NCBI GenBank assembly: GCA_030017715.1
Contig: JASEIU010000005.1
Coordinates: 62,001-126,000, forward strand
Direction: 5' to 3'
Length of the DNA stretch: 64,000 bases
DNA from: Candidatus Saccharicenans sp.
GTDB lineage: Bacteria; Acidobacteriota; Aminicenantia; Aminicenantales; Saccharicenantaceae
Part shown: positions 63,538-64,000 of the stretch, piece after piece
Layout of the letters: each line of letters begins with the position of its first letter
Position numbering within the stretch: the first letter of the stretch is position 1
The notes under the pieces: generated by a model
Database searches by the model: none
Told to the model about the DNA's origin: nothing
The model's input: only the letters and a program-made list of their open reading frames with translations
Translations under genes and position numbers: made by a program

Positions 63538-64000
<463 letters not shown>

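Overview
The window is a mid-GC bacterial chromosome segment with no mobile elements, CRISPR array or rRNA. It carries about 50 genes and two proline tRNAs. The gene content suits an anaerobic, peptide- and amino-acid-using member of the Acidobacteriota/Aminicenantota region of the tree: an S46 dipeptidyl peptidase, an exported cyanophycinase, asparaginase, a YfcC-type amino-acid carrier, a VWFA protein of the acidobacterial type, a DUF6599-like lipoprotein, and a tungsten aldehyde:ferredoxin oxidoreductase. The taxonomic placement is inference from gene content, not a computed result.

Layout. 1-13.5 kb: scattered single genes (MFS exporter, macrodomain, cupin, secreted esterase, YfcC carrier, asparaginase, a serine hydrolase with a low-complexity insertion, S46 peptidase ending at a strong terminator). 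13.6-21.7 kb: a response regulator, an ABC-F ATPase and the phosphate operon pstS-pstC-pstA-pstB1-pstB2-phoU. 22-33 kb: cell-envelope and housekeeping genes (VWFA protein, OmpA-like lipoprotein, radical SAM, DedA, SurE, MerR, cyanophycinase, RarA, and a NodB deacetylase fused to a beta-propeller). 34.2-44.1 kb: a promoter followed by five same-strand genes for large secreted proteins. All five share a D-x(n)-P-x(n)-YYxP N-terminal signature and a related C-terminal strand module, and I cannot assign any of them to a known family. 44.2-46.2 kb: a Tat-exported DUF362 protein and a DUF6599-like lipoprotein. 46.3-55.2 kb: promoter, Moco/Tuco-type riboswitch, intrinsic terminator and a ten-gene run tupA-tupB-tupC-moeA-moaA-moaC-MOSC-mogA-mobB-thiF-like. 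55.5-60.1 kb: ppnP, then on the minus strand aor, moaD-like and an aldehyde dehydrogenase. 60.2-64 kb: pspC-like, a deoxynucleoside-kinase-like gene with a damaged P-loop, panB-panC-panD, and the start of guaB at the window edge.

How it fits together. The riboswitch operon imports tungstate and builds the pterin cofactor. The nearby MoaD-like protein can supply sulfur for that cofactor, and the tungsten enzyme AOR is the obvious consumer. The Pst system has two PstB ATPases whose defects are complementary: one lacks the Q-loop Gln and switch His, the other has a broken signature motif. This predicts a heterodimer with one degenerate and one intact ATP site. The five-gene secreted family and the PstB pair are the two observations most worth following up.
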